DNA of 64,000 nucleotides from positions 1,811,557-1,875,556 of the forward strand of contig NZ_CP130886.1 of NCBI RefSeq assembly GCF_030622045.1, read 5' to 3'. A program made the position numbers and the translations under genes. The notes beneath the pieces were generated by a model. That model worked only from the letters and a program-made list of their open reading frames with translations. It was not told the origin of the DNA and did not search any database. The number at the start of each line of letters is the position of its first letter. Position 1 is the first letter of the stretch. Source of the stretch: Planctellipticum variicoloris (GTDB taxonomy: Bacteria > Planctomycetota > Planctomycetia > Planctomycetales > Planctomycetaceae). Below are positions 1-9,171 of this stretch, one piece after another.

Positions 1-362
1 TGCTTCTGAAACGAGAAGGGCGAAGCCAGCATGTTCGGCACGCCGCGGATGAAGGCGAAGCGTTTGCCCTCCAGGTATTCCTTCGGGCAGGGCTGGCCGT
101 CGTACTTCTTCAGGGCGGGCTTGTGGTCGAACAGATCGAGCTGACTCGGGCTGCCGGCCATGTGCAGGTAGATCACATGCTTGGCCCGCGCCGGCAGCGG
201 CGGCTGTCGCGGCCGCAGCGGATTCGCATCGTCTGCCGCAGCCGCCGGCCTCTCGCCGGCCAGCAGCGACCCCAGGGCCATCGCGCCGAGACCGACGCCG
301 CAGTTCTGGAAGAAATGCCGGCGGGTGGCGGCACGCGCAATTTCGTGAGACAGCGGCAGCAT
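1..362 (-). CDS. DUF1501 domain protein, N-terminal part (runs off window)
   Basis: The minus-strand reading frame starts at ATG 360-362 with MLPLSHEIARAATRRHFF and has no stop before the window edge, so only about 120 residues are visible. A twin-arginine-like segment (TRRHFF followed by a hydrophobic GVGLGAMALGSLL stretch) suggests export of a folded protein. The following VIYLHMAGSPSQLDLFDHKP-type segment and the YLEGKRFAFIRGVPNM segment are typical of DUF1501, a sulfatase-like planctomycete family of unknown substrate. It lies directly downstream of the DUF1549/DUF1553 cytochrome protein on the same strand, the usual paired arrangement in planctomycetes, so the two probably act together. 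The spacer between them holds a palindromic repeat. Confidence 0.88.
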   Translation of the reverse strand, partial: MLPLSHEIARAATRRHFFQNCGVGLGAMALGSLLAGERPAAAADDANPLRPRQPPLPARAKHVIYLHMAGSPSQLDLFDHKPALKKYDGQPCPKEYLEGKRFAFIRGVPNMLASPFSFQK

Positions 363-415
363 GGCGGCAGTGATCCGAAATGGATGAGGTTGCTTGAGGA
401 CTTAGTCGCATGCGA

Positions 416-507
416 GTGGCCGGGGCAGGAGCGTCTTCGCGATGCCCCGGTCTTTCGGCCTCTGGCATCAAGACCGGGGCTTCCCTTCGGTCCAGCCCCG
501 GCCACCC
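416..507. repeat. Palindromic intergenic element, copy A (two arms)
   Basis: A left arm at 416-453 and a right arm at 471-507 are imperfect inverted copies of each other (GTGGCCGGGGC...GCCCCGGTCT against AGACCGGGGC...GCCCCGGCCACC). The left arm shares the core GGAGCGTCTTCGCG and the CCCCGGTCT end with single-arm copies at 4989, 6657 and 18425. It could fold into a long stem in the spacer between the two cytochrome/DUF1501 genes. Confidence 0.75.
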
Positions 508-549
508 GTTATCGAACGTGAAACGCCATTCCCTGAAACAGGAACCGAA

Positions 550-3500
550 CTAACTTCGCGTCAGAAACTCGTCGAGATTCAGAATCACGTTGCAGACCGC
601 CGTCAGGGCGGCCAGTTCGGCGACGTCCGCACCCGCCGGAGCTGGGCCGAGCGGATCGGTGGCGAACTTTCCGGCTTCCTCCGGAGCGGTTCGATAGTGC
701 TGCAGCCGTTTCTGGTACAGCTCCGCCAGCACCCGCATCTCGCGGGGCTGAGCCGGGCGGAGCAGCGTCCGCTCCAGGGCGAACGCGACGCGGGTTTCGA
801 GAGTCTCGCCCCCCTCGGCGATCATCCGGCGCGCCAGGTGCTGCGCCGCTTCGATGTAGACCTGATCGTTCAGCGTCACCAGCGCCTGCAGCGGCGTATT
901 CGTGCTGATCCGTCGCACCGTGCAGAGCTCGCGGCTGGGGGCGTCGAACGTGGTCATCGCGGGATAGGGAGACGTCCGCTTGATAAAGGTGTAAAGCCCG
1001 CGGCGGTGGCGGTCTTCGCCGGGGCTGGTTTCCCACTTGTCGGTGCTGTAGGTCGATTTCCAGATGCCCTCGGGCTGGTAAGGCATGACCGAGGGGCCGA
1101 GGCGTTTGGAGCTTAGCAGGCCCGTCGCCGCCAGCGTCGTATCGCGGATCATTTCAGCCTCCAGCCGGAACCGCGGGCCGCGGGCCAGCAGGTGGTTGAA
1201 GCGGTCCCGCTCGCGAAGCTCCGCCGAGACTGTCGACGACTGCTGATACGTTCTCGACATCACAATCGTCTTGCAGAGCTTCTTGAACGACCAGCCGCGG
1301 TCCATGAAATCGACTGCCAACCAGTCGAGCAGCTCCGGATGCGAAGGGGGGAGCCCCTGTGAACCGAAGTCTTCCTGAGTCTCCACCAGCCCGGTCCCGA
1401 AAAGTTGCGCCCAGACGCGGTTGACGGCGACGCGGGCAGTCAACGGGTTCTGCCGGTCCGTGAGCCATTGCGCCAGACCGAGCCGGTTGAGCGGCGCTTC
1501 CGCGGGCCAGGGATGAAATGCGCCGGGAACGGCGGCCTGGACGACGTCGCCGGGGTCGAGGAAATTGCCGCGGTTGTGGAGGTGCGTCGTGCGGCGTCGG
1601 TCCTCCGGCAGTTCTTTCATGACCGGCGTCTGCGGGACGGGAATCGCCTCCAGTTGCTGTTTGGCGTCGGCAATCTGCTTCCGCTGGTCGGCGGTGATTG
1701 GCGAAATCCCGGCGTAGTAGCTGAGCAGCTCCCGGACCTGCCCCGCCGAACGCTCGCCGACGGGGAGACGGACGATCGTGCGAATCGTTTCCGGGACATC
1801 GTCGTTCAGCCCCGGAGCGGGGTCTGACGTCGTCCCGAGTCGGAAGCGGCCGATGCTGAAACCGGGATAGCTGAATTCGAACTTGTGGTCGAGCCGGATG
1901 ACGAGTCGACTGCCGGCCGGGACGGGGACTCTCGACTCCAGTCGAAAGACCGCTCGATGCGCCTGCGTCTGCTGCGGCGAGACCGCCCATCCGTGCTTCT
2001 TCGGATCGGGATTCTTCAGCACGTGCTCCACCGGGTAATTCTGCTGTGCAAAGTCCGCCTCGGCGCCGGCGAATTTCAGCTCCGAGGCGGTTCCATCCGC
2101 GTGATGGAGCGTGGCCGACAGACCGGACAGCACGAAGTTGCCGTCGTTTCGGGAGCGGCCGACGCCGCCGCGAGGCAGCGCAGGATGGGGCCGGACTTCG
2201 AGGCGGAGGGCCGTCAGTTCCTGCGGCTGCGGCTCCGCGGTGAGCGTATACGATTCCGTGGCGGGTCCCTCGCCCGCCGCCAGCAGCGAGCCATCGTCCT
2301 GCCGGACCAGCTTCACGCCGCTGGCCGCCTGTGTCTCGATGAAGTCGAGGGTCGACCAGCCCGCGCGCCGCCGGACTTCCTCTTCCCACGCCGCTGCAGC
2401 GGCTTTCAATTCCTCAGTCGGAGACTGAAATTGCCGCGTCAGCTCGGCAATTCGGACTTTCAATTCGGACTGTTTCTGCTGTTGTTCGACCGTCGGCGTC
2501 GGCAAGAGGGGACGGTCGTCGTATTCGTCGTTGTCTTCCGTCTGATTGAGAAAAGCGTAGGCCTGGTAATACTCGCGCTGGGCGATCGGGTCGTACTTGT
2601 GGCTGTGACACTTGGCGCAGCCGATCGTCAGCCCCATCCAGACCTGAAAGGTCGTATCCAGCCGGTCCTTCACCGCGGCGACCCGGAACTCTTCGTTGTC
2701 GGTTCCCCCTTCGTCGTTGCAGAGCGTGTTGCGATGAAACGCCGTCGCCAGCCGCTGCTCCAGCATTGCATCGGGGAGCAGGTCGCCGGCGATCTGCTCG
2801 CGGGTGAACTGGTCGTAAGGCATGTCGGCATTGAAGGCTTCGATGACCCAGTCCCGGTAGCGCCAGATCGTCCGCGTACGGTCCTTTTCGTAGCCCTTGG
2901 TATCGGCGTAGCGGGCCAGATCCAGCCAGACGCGCGCCCAGCGCTCGCCGTAGGCCGGGGACTCCAGCAATTCGTCAACCAGCCGCTCGTAGGCGTCCGG
3001 GGACTCGTCGGACACAAACGCCCGGACCCGTTCGAGCGACGGCGGCAGACCCGTCAGGTCGAGCGCCACCCGCCGCGCCAGCAGGTGTCTTTCGGCAGCG
3101 GGCGAGGGGGAAAGTCCTTCGGCTTCCAGGCGGGCCAGGACGAAGCGATCGATTTCCCCGGCGGGCCACTCCGCCTGTCGAACGACAGGAGGGACGGCTT
3201 TGACCGGAGCGACGAACGACCAGTGCTCCTGCCACTTCGCGCCTTCAGCCACCCAGCGCTCCAGAACCCGCTGCTGCTCCGGCGACAGCGACTTATCGGC
3301 CGATGCCGGCGGCATGCGGACGTCATCGGCGGTGCTGAGAATCCGGCGGACCAGCTCGCTGGATTCGGGATGTCCGGGAGCGACGATCGATCGGTCGTCG
3401 ATGCGCGCCAGGAGGCCGTCGCGCCGGTCCAGCCGCAGATTCGCCTCGCGGGCGTGCTCGTCGGGACCGTGGCAGGCGAAGCAGTAGCGGGCAAGGATCG

Positions 3501-3621
3501 GTTTGACGTCGCGCAGGTAGTCGATGGCGTTCGCCGGTTCCGCGGCGAACGCGGGCGGCAGTCCGGCGACGAGAAGGAGAAGAAGCGGAAGTCGACGACA
3601 GAGCAGGGCCGGAACTTTCAT
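550..3621 (-). CDS. PSCyt1/DUF1549/DUF1553 cytochrome-domain protein
   Basis: A 1023-residue protein with a Sec-type signal peptide (hydrophobic [10 protein letters not shown] core, cleavage near AFAA, residue 27). A c-type heme motif CFACH at residues 47-51 opens the PSCyt1 domain. The DUF1549 domain follows from about residue 155, with a second CxxCH (CAKCH) near 335. A beta-rich central insert comes next, and DUF1553 (for example [20 protein letters not shown]) occupies roughly 700-960. These families are greatly expanded in planctomycetes and are found with DUF1501 proteins, as here. Two heme sites suggest extracytoplasmic electron transfer; the substrate is unknown, although polysaccharide breakdown is often proposed. 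The start is supported by the signal peptide. The gene is divergent from a XylR-like regulator 139 bp away. Confidence 0.93.
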   Translation of the reverse strand: MKVPALLCRRLPLLLLLVAGLPPAFAAEPANAIDYLRDVKPILARYCFACHGPDEHAREANLRLDRRDGLLARIDDRSIVAPGHPESSELVRRILSTADDVRMPPASADKSLSPEQQRVLERWVAEGAKWQEHWSFVAPVKAVPPVVRQAEWPAGEIDRFVLARLEAEGLSPSPAAERHLLARRVALDLTGLPPSLERVRAFVSDESPDAYERLVDELLESPAYGERWARVWLDLARYADTKGYEKDRTRTIWRYRDWVIEAFNADMPYDQFTREQIAGDLLPDAMLEQRLATAFHRNTLCNDEGGTDNEEFRVAAVKDRLDTTFQVWMGLTIGCAKCHSHKYDPIAQREYYQAYAFLNQTEDNDEYDDRPLLPTPTVEQQQKQSELKVRIAELTRQFQSPTEELKAAAAAWEEEVRRRAGWSTLDFIETQAASGVKLVRQDDGSLLAAGEGPATESYTLTAEPQPQELTALRLEVRPHPALPRGGVGRSRNDGNFVLSGLSATLHHADGTASELKFAGAEADFAQQNYPVEHVLKNPDPKKHGWAVSPQQTQAHRAVFRLESRVPVPAGSRLVIRLDHKFEFSYPGFSIGRFRLGTTSDPAPGLNDDVPETIRTIVRLPVGERSAGQVRELLSYYAGISPITADQRKQIADAKQQLEAIPVPQTPVMKELPEDRRRTTHLHNRGNFLDPGDVVQAAVPGAFHPWPAEAPLNRLGLAQWLTDRQNPLTARVAVNRVWAQLFGTGLVETQEDFGSQGLPPSHPELLDWLAVDFMDRGWSFKKLCKTIVMSRTYQQSSTVSAELRERDRFNHLLARGPRFRLEAEMIRDTTLAATGLLSSKRLGPSVMPYQPEGIWKSTYSTDKWETSPGEDRHRRGLYTFIKRTSPYPAMTTFDAPSRELCTVRRISTNTPLQALVTLNDQVYIEAAQHLARRMIAEGGETLETRVAFALERTLLRPAQPREMRVLAELYQKRLQHYRTAPEEAGKFATDPLGPAPAGADVAELAALTAVCNVILNLDEFLTRS

Positions 3622-3760
3622 GAACGCCGTCGACTCCGAACAGAAAAGTGCTGACAGACCTCCCGGACGACGATTAGTCTACCCGGAGAGCGCTCGGAGA
3701 CGGTATCCTGTTTTTCGGGAGAGATTCCCGAAACTTCCGCGTCGACGGAGATGGGACTTC

Positions 3761-4915
3761 GTGCCTGCTGACGCCAAACGACGGGTCGCCGTGCTGATCG
3801 AATCGTCGCGAGCCTACGGTCGCGCGCTGATCGAGGGGATCGGACGCTATGCGCGGCAGCAGGCGCAGTGGACGATCGACTTCGAGCCGCGGGGGCTGGA
3901 AGAGGGGCCGCCCCGCTGGCTGAGGAAATGGCGCGGCGACGGGATTCTCGTCCGGGTCGATCATCCCGCGATGGCGAAGGCGGTCATGGCGCTCGGGGTG
4001 CCGGTCATCGACCTGCGCGGCAACCTGTCGGTGGACGGCCTGCCGCTGATCATTGTCGACAACACGGCCATCGGGCGGCTGGCGTACGAGCACCTCGCCG
4101 ATCAGGGGCTGAAGGAGTTCGCGTTCTGCGGCGTGCCGTCGGCGCTGAAGCTGTTCAGCGCCGAACGGGGCGAAGCGTTCCTGGCCGTCGCGGAGTCGCA
4201 CGGTCGTCCCTGCCGGATCTTTGAGCCGCGGCCGCGCACGACCGATCGGGAGCAGGACCATGCTCAACTGGCGGCGTGGCTGGCGGAACTGCCGAAGCCG
4301 GTCGGCATTCTGGCGTGTTTCGACGATCGGGCCTTCGAGCTGCTGGAGCTCTGCCGGAAGCTGCAGCTCCGCGTCCCCGAAGACGTGGCGGTGGTCGGCG
4401 TCGACAACGATCCGGTCCTGTGCCAGATGGCCGATCCGCCGTTGAGCAGCATCGACCCGGACGGAAATCGCGTCGGGTACGAAGCGGCGTTGCGGCTGGA
4501 TCGCTGGATGCAGGGGGATCCTCCGCCGCAGGAACGCCTGGTCATTCCGCCGCGGGGTCTGATTCCGCGGCGGTCGTCGGATGCGCTGGCGATCGACGAG
4601 CCCGATATCGCCGAAGCGATTCGCTATGTCCGAGCCCACGCCTGCGAGGGGATGCTGGTCGAGGAGATTCTGCAGCACCTGCCGATCTCCCGCAGCATGC
4701 TGGAGCGGTCCTTCAAAAAGTATCTGGGCCGGACGCCGAAGGCGGAGATTCTGCGGCTGCAGATTCTGCGTGCACGGGAATTGCTGGCCGACCGGTCGCT
4801 GTCGTTGCGGGACATCGCCCGGCTGACCGGCTTTCGGTCGGAGAAGTATTTCAACGATGCCTTTCACCGCCAGACCGGCGAACGGCCGGGGGCGTTCCGC
4901 CGCGGATTGCGCTGA
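3761..4915 (+). CDS. XylR-like transcriptional regulator (LacI-type sensor plus AraC HTH)
   Basis: The protein has a periplasmic-binding-protein-like ligand domain (about residues 5-255, opening RRVAVLIESSRAYGRALIEG) followed by an AraC-type double helix-turn-helix (about 285-384, with SLRDIARLTGFRSEKYFNDAF). This is the architecture of E. coli XylR, which activates sugar genes. The frame is open from 3524, overlapping the neighbouring gene. I prefer GTG 3761 because it gives 384 residues, close to the family length, starts just before the conserved fold and is preceded by a GGAG about 10 bases upstream. It is divergent from the DUF1549/DUF1553 gene, so that gene pair is a candidate target. 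The ligand is not deducible. Confidence 0.9.
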   Translation: MPADAKRRVAVLIESSRAYGRALIEGIGRYARQQAQWTIDFEPRGLEEGPPRWLRKWRGDGILVRVDHPAMAKAVMALGVPVIDLRGNLSVDGLPLIIVDNTAIGRLAYEHLADQGLKEFAFCGVPSALKLFSAERGEAFLAVAESHGRPCRIFEPRPRTTDREQDHAQLAAWLAELPKPVGILACFDDRAFELLELCRKLQLRVPEDVAVVGVDNDPVLCQMADPPLSSIDPDGNRVGYEAALRLDRWMQGDPPPQERLVIPPRGLIPRRSSDALAIDEPDIAEAIRYVRAHACEGMLVEEILQHLPISRSMLERSFKKYLGRTPKAEILRLQILRARELLADRSLSLRDIARLTGFRSEKYFNDAFHRQTGERPGAFRRGLR

Positions 4916-4988
4916 CGCAGGGCAGGCCACCAGCCAGCCGGATTGTGGCCTGGCGAACGCGTGCGCCGATTTGCAGGTCTGCGCCTCG

Positions 4989-5028
4989 GGTGGCCGGCGG
5001 CTGGAGCGTCTTCGCGAAGCCCCGGTCT
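4989..5028. repeat. Intergenic repeat, copy B
   Basis: A 37-bp core beginning GGTGGCCGGCGG, containing the self-complementary CTTCGCGAAG and ending GCCCCGG, is identical in copies at 6657 and 18425. It sits between the convergent 3' ends of the XylR-like gene and the phosphohexomutase gene. Confidence 0.8.
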
Positions 5029-5091
5029 GAAGCCTGCTTTCTCTTTCTTTCCGGCAGTTCGAATTCAAAAGACGGCCGGGCGCGCCCGGCC

Positions 5092-6438
5092 CTACCGCAC
5101 CGCCCGTTTCGCGAGCTCCACCGCCTCAGCACACAGGCTCCGGGCCAGCGTCCCGTCGGGGGCTTCGGCGATGACGCGGATGATCGGCTCGGTGTTGCTC
5201 GCGCGGACCTGCACCCACCGATCGGGCCAGTCGAGCCGCAGGCCGTCGCCTTCGGAAACCGTCGCGTCGGCATAGGCCTGTTTGAGGGCCGCGCAGGCCG
5301 CTGCGACCCGTTCGCGGGGGCAGTGGAGCTTATCCTTGATGATCGTGTACTGCGGAAGTTCGTCGACCCAGTCGGAGAGCGCCGTCCGCCGGCCGGCGAG
5401 TCCGTCGAGGACGTAGGCCATCGAGACGAAGCTGTCGCGGACGAAGCCGACCTGCGGCTCGATGACGCCGCCGTTCCCTTCTCCGCCGATCACGGCGGCG
5501 ACCTCGCGCATCTTGCTGACGACGTTGGCTTCGCCGACGTGGGAGCGGTGAAATGCGCAGCCGTATTTGGCGGCAAGATCCGCGGTCACGCGGCTCGTGG
5601 AGCCGTTGACGACGACGGGGCCGGGCGTGCGGGCGAGGATCAGGTCGACGCAGAGCGCCAGCGTCAGCTCCTCGCCGATGTAGCGACCGGTATTGTCGAC
5701 GATCGCCAGCCGGTCGGCGTCCGGGTCTTGGGCGAAGCCGACGTCGGCGCCGTTGTGGCGGACGGCGTCCATCAGCGTCGAGAGATTGTCCGCCAAGGGC
5801 TCGGCGGGATGGGCGAATTGACCGTCGGGGCTCCCTCCCATGACGACGACGTCGCAGCCGAGCGTTTCCAGCAGCCGCGGACCGAAGACGGCGCCCGAGC
5901 CGTGATTGCAGTCCAGGACGACTTTGAACCGCCGTTGGCGGATGCGTTCGCCGTCCACCAGCCGCAGCACCTTGTCGAGATGAACTGCCGAGGGATGGGG
6001 CAACAGCTCGACCGAGCCGAGGCCGTCCCACGGGCGGTAGGACGGGGGCTGTTCGAGTTGAGCGAGGAGCTGCTGCCCCAGCGCCTGGTCGAAGACGCCG
6101 CCGAGGGGTGAGAAGGGCTTGAGGCCGTTCCATTCGATGGGATTGTGGCTGGCGGTGAGCTGAAGTCCGCCGGCGGCGCCGAGGTGCTGGACCATCACGC
6201 CGCACGTCGGCGTGCTGGCGATGCCCAGGTCCAGCACGCGACAGCCCGTTCCCAGCAGGCCGGCGAGGACGGCGTGCCGCAGCATTTCACCGGTGCCGCG
6301 GCCATCGCGCGACAGGATCACCGTCCCTCCTTGATACATCGTTCCCAGGGAGGCGGCGAAATGCGTGACGTATTCGGGATCGAGGCCGTCGCCGACGAGG
6401 CCCCGCAGACCGGAGATGCTGAGAATGCGTTGTGACAT
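5092..6438 (-). CDS. glmM: Phosphoglucosamine mutase / phosphohexomutase family
   Basis: A 448-residue alpha-D-phosphohexomutase. The phosphoserine loop TASHNP (Ser97) is followed by EWNGLKPF. The metal-binding loop is DPDADR (residues 238-243), and the C-terminal phosphate-binding motif is NTEPIIRVIAEA. The likely reaction is interconversion of glucosamine-6-P and glucosamine-1-P for UDP-GlcNAc synthesis. Phosphomannomutase or phosphoglucomutase activity cannot be excluded, because substrate specificity is hard to read from these motifs. The frame is open upstream to 6654, but that extension reads through repeat DNA. ATG 6438 begins the conserved MSQRILSISGLRG segment. Confidence 0.88.
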   Translation of the reverse strand: MSQRILSISGLRGLVGDGLDPEYVTHFAASLGTMYQGGTVILSRDGRGTGEMLRHAVLAGLLGTGCRVLDLGIASTPTCGVMVQHLGAAGGLQLTASHNPIEWNGLKPFSPLGGVFDQALGQQLLAQLEQPPSYRPWDGLGSVELLPHPSAVHLDKVLRLVDGERIRQRRFKVVLDCNHGSGAVFGPRLLETLGCDVVVMGGSPDGQFAHPAEPLADNLSTLMDAVRHNGADVGFAQDPDADRLAIVDNTGRYIGEELTLALCVDLILARTPGPVVVNGSTSRVTADLAAKYGCAFHRSHVGEANVVSKMREVAAVIGGEGNGGVIEPQVGFVRDSFVSMAYVLDGLAGRRTALSDWVDELPQYTIIKDKLHCPRERVAAACAALKQAYADATVSEGDGLRLDWPDRWVQVRASNTEPIIRVIAEAPDGTLARSLCAEAVELAKRAVR

Positions 6439-6476
6439 GATCTGCCCTGTCTGAGTGACGGCGTTCAACGCCAGAA

Positions 6477-6553
6477 GTTTACCACGAATGACACAAATGG
6501 ACTCGAATGAAGACGGAGAGAGGGAACCACGGAGGACGCGGAAATCACGGAAG
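6477..6553. repeat. CACGGA-type intergenic repeat
   Basis: The segment 6526-6553 reads ACCACGGAGGAC, then GCGG, then AAATCACGGAAG. It follows the same spaced pattern of CACGGA units as the arms flanking the GxxExxY gene at 46304 and 46747. A related ACCACGAATGACAC stretch begins at 6481. It is non-coding and lies upstream of the phosphohexomutase start. Confidence 0.6.
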
Positions 6554-6656
6554 AAAACATTGCAACGAGGAACGACGAGGAGCGGCTCGCGACTTCTCGC
6601 CCGTAGTTCGCGGTGAAACAGGGCCGGAGTGAGGACCATCCTCGGAGTTCGCAAGG

Positions 6657-6696
6657 GGTGGCCGGCGGCTGGAGCGTCTTCGCGAAGCCCCGGCCT
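6657..6696. repeat. Intergenic repeat, copy C
   Basis: This is the same 37-bp core as copies B and D, with a C instead of T after the final CCCCGG. It lies between the acyltransferase 3' end and the phosphohexomutase 5' region. The 311-bp spacer 6439-6749 holds this copy and the CACGGA repeat; I see no gene in it. Confidence 0.8.
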
Positions 6697-6749
6697 GCTT
6701 GCTCAGCCCGCTCGCTGAGCCGAATTTCCGGACAAGGTGAGCGACGGGG

Positions 6750-7445
6750 TCATACTTCCGCAGCTTCGCGTCCCAGCCGCCAGTCTTCGGCGGCACGGTG
6801 GCAGGCGATCAGTCGCAGACGGACGACCGTCAGCAGGCCCTCGTCGTCGCGACCGTAACTTTCAATCGTCTCGGCGGAGATCGGCTCCCCGTAGATCACG
6901 CGGACCCGGCGTGGCCAGAGCATGAAACTGCCGCGTGGCAGTGCTTCAAATGCGCCGGAGATGCCGATGGGATAGACCGGTTGCTTCGAGCGCCGCATCA
7001 AGGCCAGGAAGCCGGGTTTCAGTTCGCCGACGCATCCGTCGGTCGTGCGGGTTCCCTCGGGAAAAATGCCGACCAGGAAGCCCTGCTTCAGTCGCCGGAT
7101 CGACTCCCTCAGACTGGCGGTGCTGGCGGCTTCGCGATTGATCGGAATTGCATACATGTTGTTCAGCACCCAGCCCAGCACCGGAACTCTGAACAAACTG
7201 TCGCGGGCCACGAAGCTGATCGGTCGCCGGAGAGGCAGCCCGACCAGCACGGGATCGAGGAAACTCTGGTGGTTGACGACCATCAGCCCGCCGCCGGACG
7301 GGGGAATATTTTCCATCCCGCGGGCGCGATACCCCAGCCAGAAGCACAACACGTTCTGCAGAATGACCTGCAGCGTCCGCCAGAGGAGATTCCGCTCCAG
7401 CGGGTCGGGCAGGTCATCCGGTTCGTCGGAGTTGTCGCGGGTCAT
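6750..7445 (-). CDS. plsC: Lysophospholipid acyltransferase (PlsC family)
   Basis: The 231-residue protein carries the acyltransferase motifs NHQSFLD (His59 and Asp64, the HX4D catalytic pair) and FPEGTR (from residue 126), characteristic of 1-acyl-sn-glycerol-3-phosphate acyltransferases. A hydrophobic N-terminal segment (about residues 22-38) suggests membrane association. The expected role is adding the second acyl chain to lysophosphatidic acid; a different acyl acceptor is possible. Its ATG overlaps the purU stop codon (ATGA, 7442-7445), so the two genes are translationally coupled. Confidence 0.88.
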   Translation of the reverse strand: MTRDNSDEPDDLPDPLERNLLWRTLQVILQNVLCFWLGYRARGMENIPPSGGGLMVVNHQSFLDPVLVGLPLRRPISFVARDSLFRVPVLGWVLNNMYAIPINREAASTASLRESIRRLKQGFLVGIFPEGTRTTDGCVGELKPGFLALMRRSKQPVYPIGISGAFEALPRGSFMLWPRRVRVIYGEPISAETIESYGRDDEGLLTVVRLRLIACHRAAEDWRLGREAAEV

Positions 7446-8308
7446 GTCGCCTCCGGCGTCCGGCGGATGACGCGATGAAAGTGGAGCTCGACATCACGGT
7501 CGATCACCCGGCGGACTCCTTCGACCAGGCAGTTGGGTTCGTTGTCAGTCTCGCCGCGGCGTTTGATGACTTCCAGCGGAGTTCCCGGCAGCACGGTGAA
7601 CGTGCTCTGGTGAATGATCTGATTGCCGGCGTCCAGCTCCGGAATAATAAAGTGAGCCGTCGCGCCGTAAGTCAGCATCCGATGCTCGAAGGCGTCTTCG
7701 TACGGGCGGAAACCGGGGAACGGAGGGAGCAGCCCGTGATGCAGATTGATGATCCGGCCCGCGAACCGCCAGCAGGTGCCGGCGGGAAGGACGCGCATGT
7801 AGCGGGCGAGGATGATGTAATCGACTTCGTACTCGTCGAAGAGCTGGATCATCAGTTCGTTGTCGGGTTCGCCCCGTTCGTCGCCGACGTTGTGCCAGGG
7901 GACGCCGAACTGCTCGGCGACTCCCCGGCAGGAGTTACGATTGCCGATCATCACGGCGGGGGTCGCCCGCATGCGACCGTCGCGGATTGAACGGAGCAGC
8001 GCCAGAGACGTTTCCGGGCGAAAGGTTGTGCAGATCGCCAGGCGCGGCGGCGTGGTCCGTTCGTCGCGGGACCAGGTGCGGATCGAAAGGTTCTTCTCCA
8101 GACCGATGGCGAGCATCGCGTCGCGCAGCGTATCGACGGAGGAAACTTCCTCGGGCCAGTCGATCCGCAGAAACATGGAAAACAGCTTCGAATCGTGATC
8201 GAACATCTGGATTTCGAAGATGTTCGCCCCGGCGGTCGCCACGTAGTGGACGATCGGATCGGCCAGTCCTCGATTGTCGGGACCGACGGCGGTGATGACG
8301 ACCTGCAT
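7442..8308 (-). CDS. purU: Formyltetrahydrofolate deformylase
   Basis: A 288-residue enzyme with an N-terminal ACT domain (about 1-80, starting MQVVITAVGPDNRGLAD) and a formyltransferase-fold catalytic domain. The catalytic segment INLHHGLLPPF supplies Asn and His, and a conserved Asp lies in LDAGNQII. PurU hydrolyses 10-formyl-THF to THF and formate, balancing one-carbon pools and feeding formate to PurT-type purine synthesis. The frame extends upstream to 8419; ATG 8308 is chosen because it starts exactly at the ACT domain and gives normal family length. It is co-transcribed with the acyltransferase gene through a 4-bp overlap. Confidence 0.92.
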   Translation of the reverse strand: MQVVITAVGPDNRGLADPIVHYVATAGANIFEIQMFDHDSKLFSMFLRIDWPEEVSSVDTLRDAMLAIGLEKNLSIRTWSRDERTTPPRLAICTTFRPETSLALLRSIRDGRMRATPAVMIGNRNSCRGVAEQFGVPWHNVGDERGEPDNELMIQLFDEYEVDYIILARYMRVLPAGTCWRFAGRIINLHHGLLPPFPGFRPYEDAFEHRMLTYGATAHFIIPELDAGNQIIHQSTFTVLPGTPLEVIKRRGETDNEPNCLVEGVRRVIDRDVELHFHRVIRRTPEAT

Positions 8309-8511
8309 GGTCGGACGGCTTTCGGAGAAGTCAGGACGGTTCGTGGGCAACGCGATGGCATTGTCGGCAGTCGGCCGGTTGGCTGCAACGCTGGCGGAAA
8401 GTCCGTGAAAATCCCGCAATCGGCGCCCCGACGGCGTGAGCCGGCAGACACGCGACTCCGTTTCCGTGGTAAAAGAGATGTCGAAAACGATTCCTTCAGG
8501 AAAGATGCACC

Positions 8512-9120
8512 ATGGACGAGATGGAAGGTTCGCCGCGGACGTGGCCTCCCCTGGGGCTGCCGACCGGGAGCGTGCGGGCGCTGCTGACGCTGGGAATTGT
8601 GGGGGTCATCGTTTCCAACCAGGTTCGCGGACGGGAAATCGACTTTTTGTGGATGCAGGTGCTGCTGGTTGCGCTGGCGCAGTATTTTGCCGCCCGGAGA
8701 ATTGTGGCGCTGCCGACGTCGGTGATTGAACGACTGGAAGACGAGGGGGTGCTGGGACGGGAGCGCCATCCGCTGTTCCTGCCGCGCTATTCGATCCGCC
8801 TGATCCTGATCGCATCCTTCGTCGGGCTGGGGATCTACCTCTACCGTGAACACCGGCTGTTTGAGCGGGATGTCGTTAAGGTGCTGGGGGTGGTCTTCGC
8901 CTACCTGACCGGATCGTTCCTGCGGGGCATCCTGGGCTGGATCAATCGCCGGCGGCGCAATCCCCCCAGTCCGTTCTGGGGAGACGCCATGGCGGTGGTG
9001 GTGCTGGGGGCGCTGGTCGTCGTCGCGCTGCCCGAGCTGGTGAATACACCTTGGAAAACACAGCACGAGGTGCTGGAAATCGGGCTGGGGATCGTGCTGT
9101 TCTACTTCGGATTCCGCTAA
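8512..9120 (+). CDS. Multi-pass membrane protein of unknown function
   Basis: This 202-residue protein has four or five hydrophobic segments: VRALLTLGIVGVIVS, MQVLLVALAQYFAA, LILIASFVGLGIYLY, AMAVVVLGALVVVAL and a C-terminal LGIVLFYFGF. A basic loop (INRRRRN) is probably cytoplasmic. The AGGAAAG upstream of ATG 8512 is a good ribosome-binding site. I do not recognise the family. It is divergent from purU and 51 bp upstream of rsmH on the same strand, so co-transcription with rsmH is possible. Confidence 0.75.
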   Translation: MDEMEGSPRTWPPLGLPTGSVRALLTLGIVGVIVSNQVRGREIDFLWMQVLLVALAQYFAARRIVALPTSVIERLEDEGVLGRERHPLFLPRYSIRLILIASFVGLGIYLYREHRLFERDVVKVLGVVFAYLTGSFLRGILGWINRRRRNPPSPFWGDAMAVVVLGALVVVALPELVNTPWKTQHEVLEIGLGIVLFYFGFR

Positions 9121-9171
9121 GCTGCGGGGACGATTCGCAGCCGCAGTCCCCGCAGAGCTGATTTCCCGACG

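Noticed and set aside
1885-3654. A 589-codon plus-strand frame opposite the DUF1549/DUF1553 gene
   Set aside because: The minus-strand gene has heme motifs and a signal peptide; the plus-strand frame is a codon-bias shadow.
6478-6660. Upstream extension of the phosphohexomutase frame to 6654
   Set aside because: The extra 72 codons translate the CACGGA repeat; the conserved enzyme starts at 6438.
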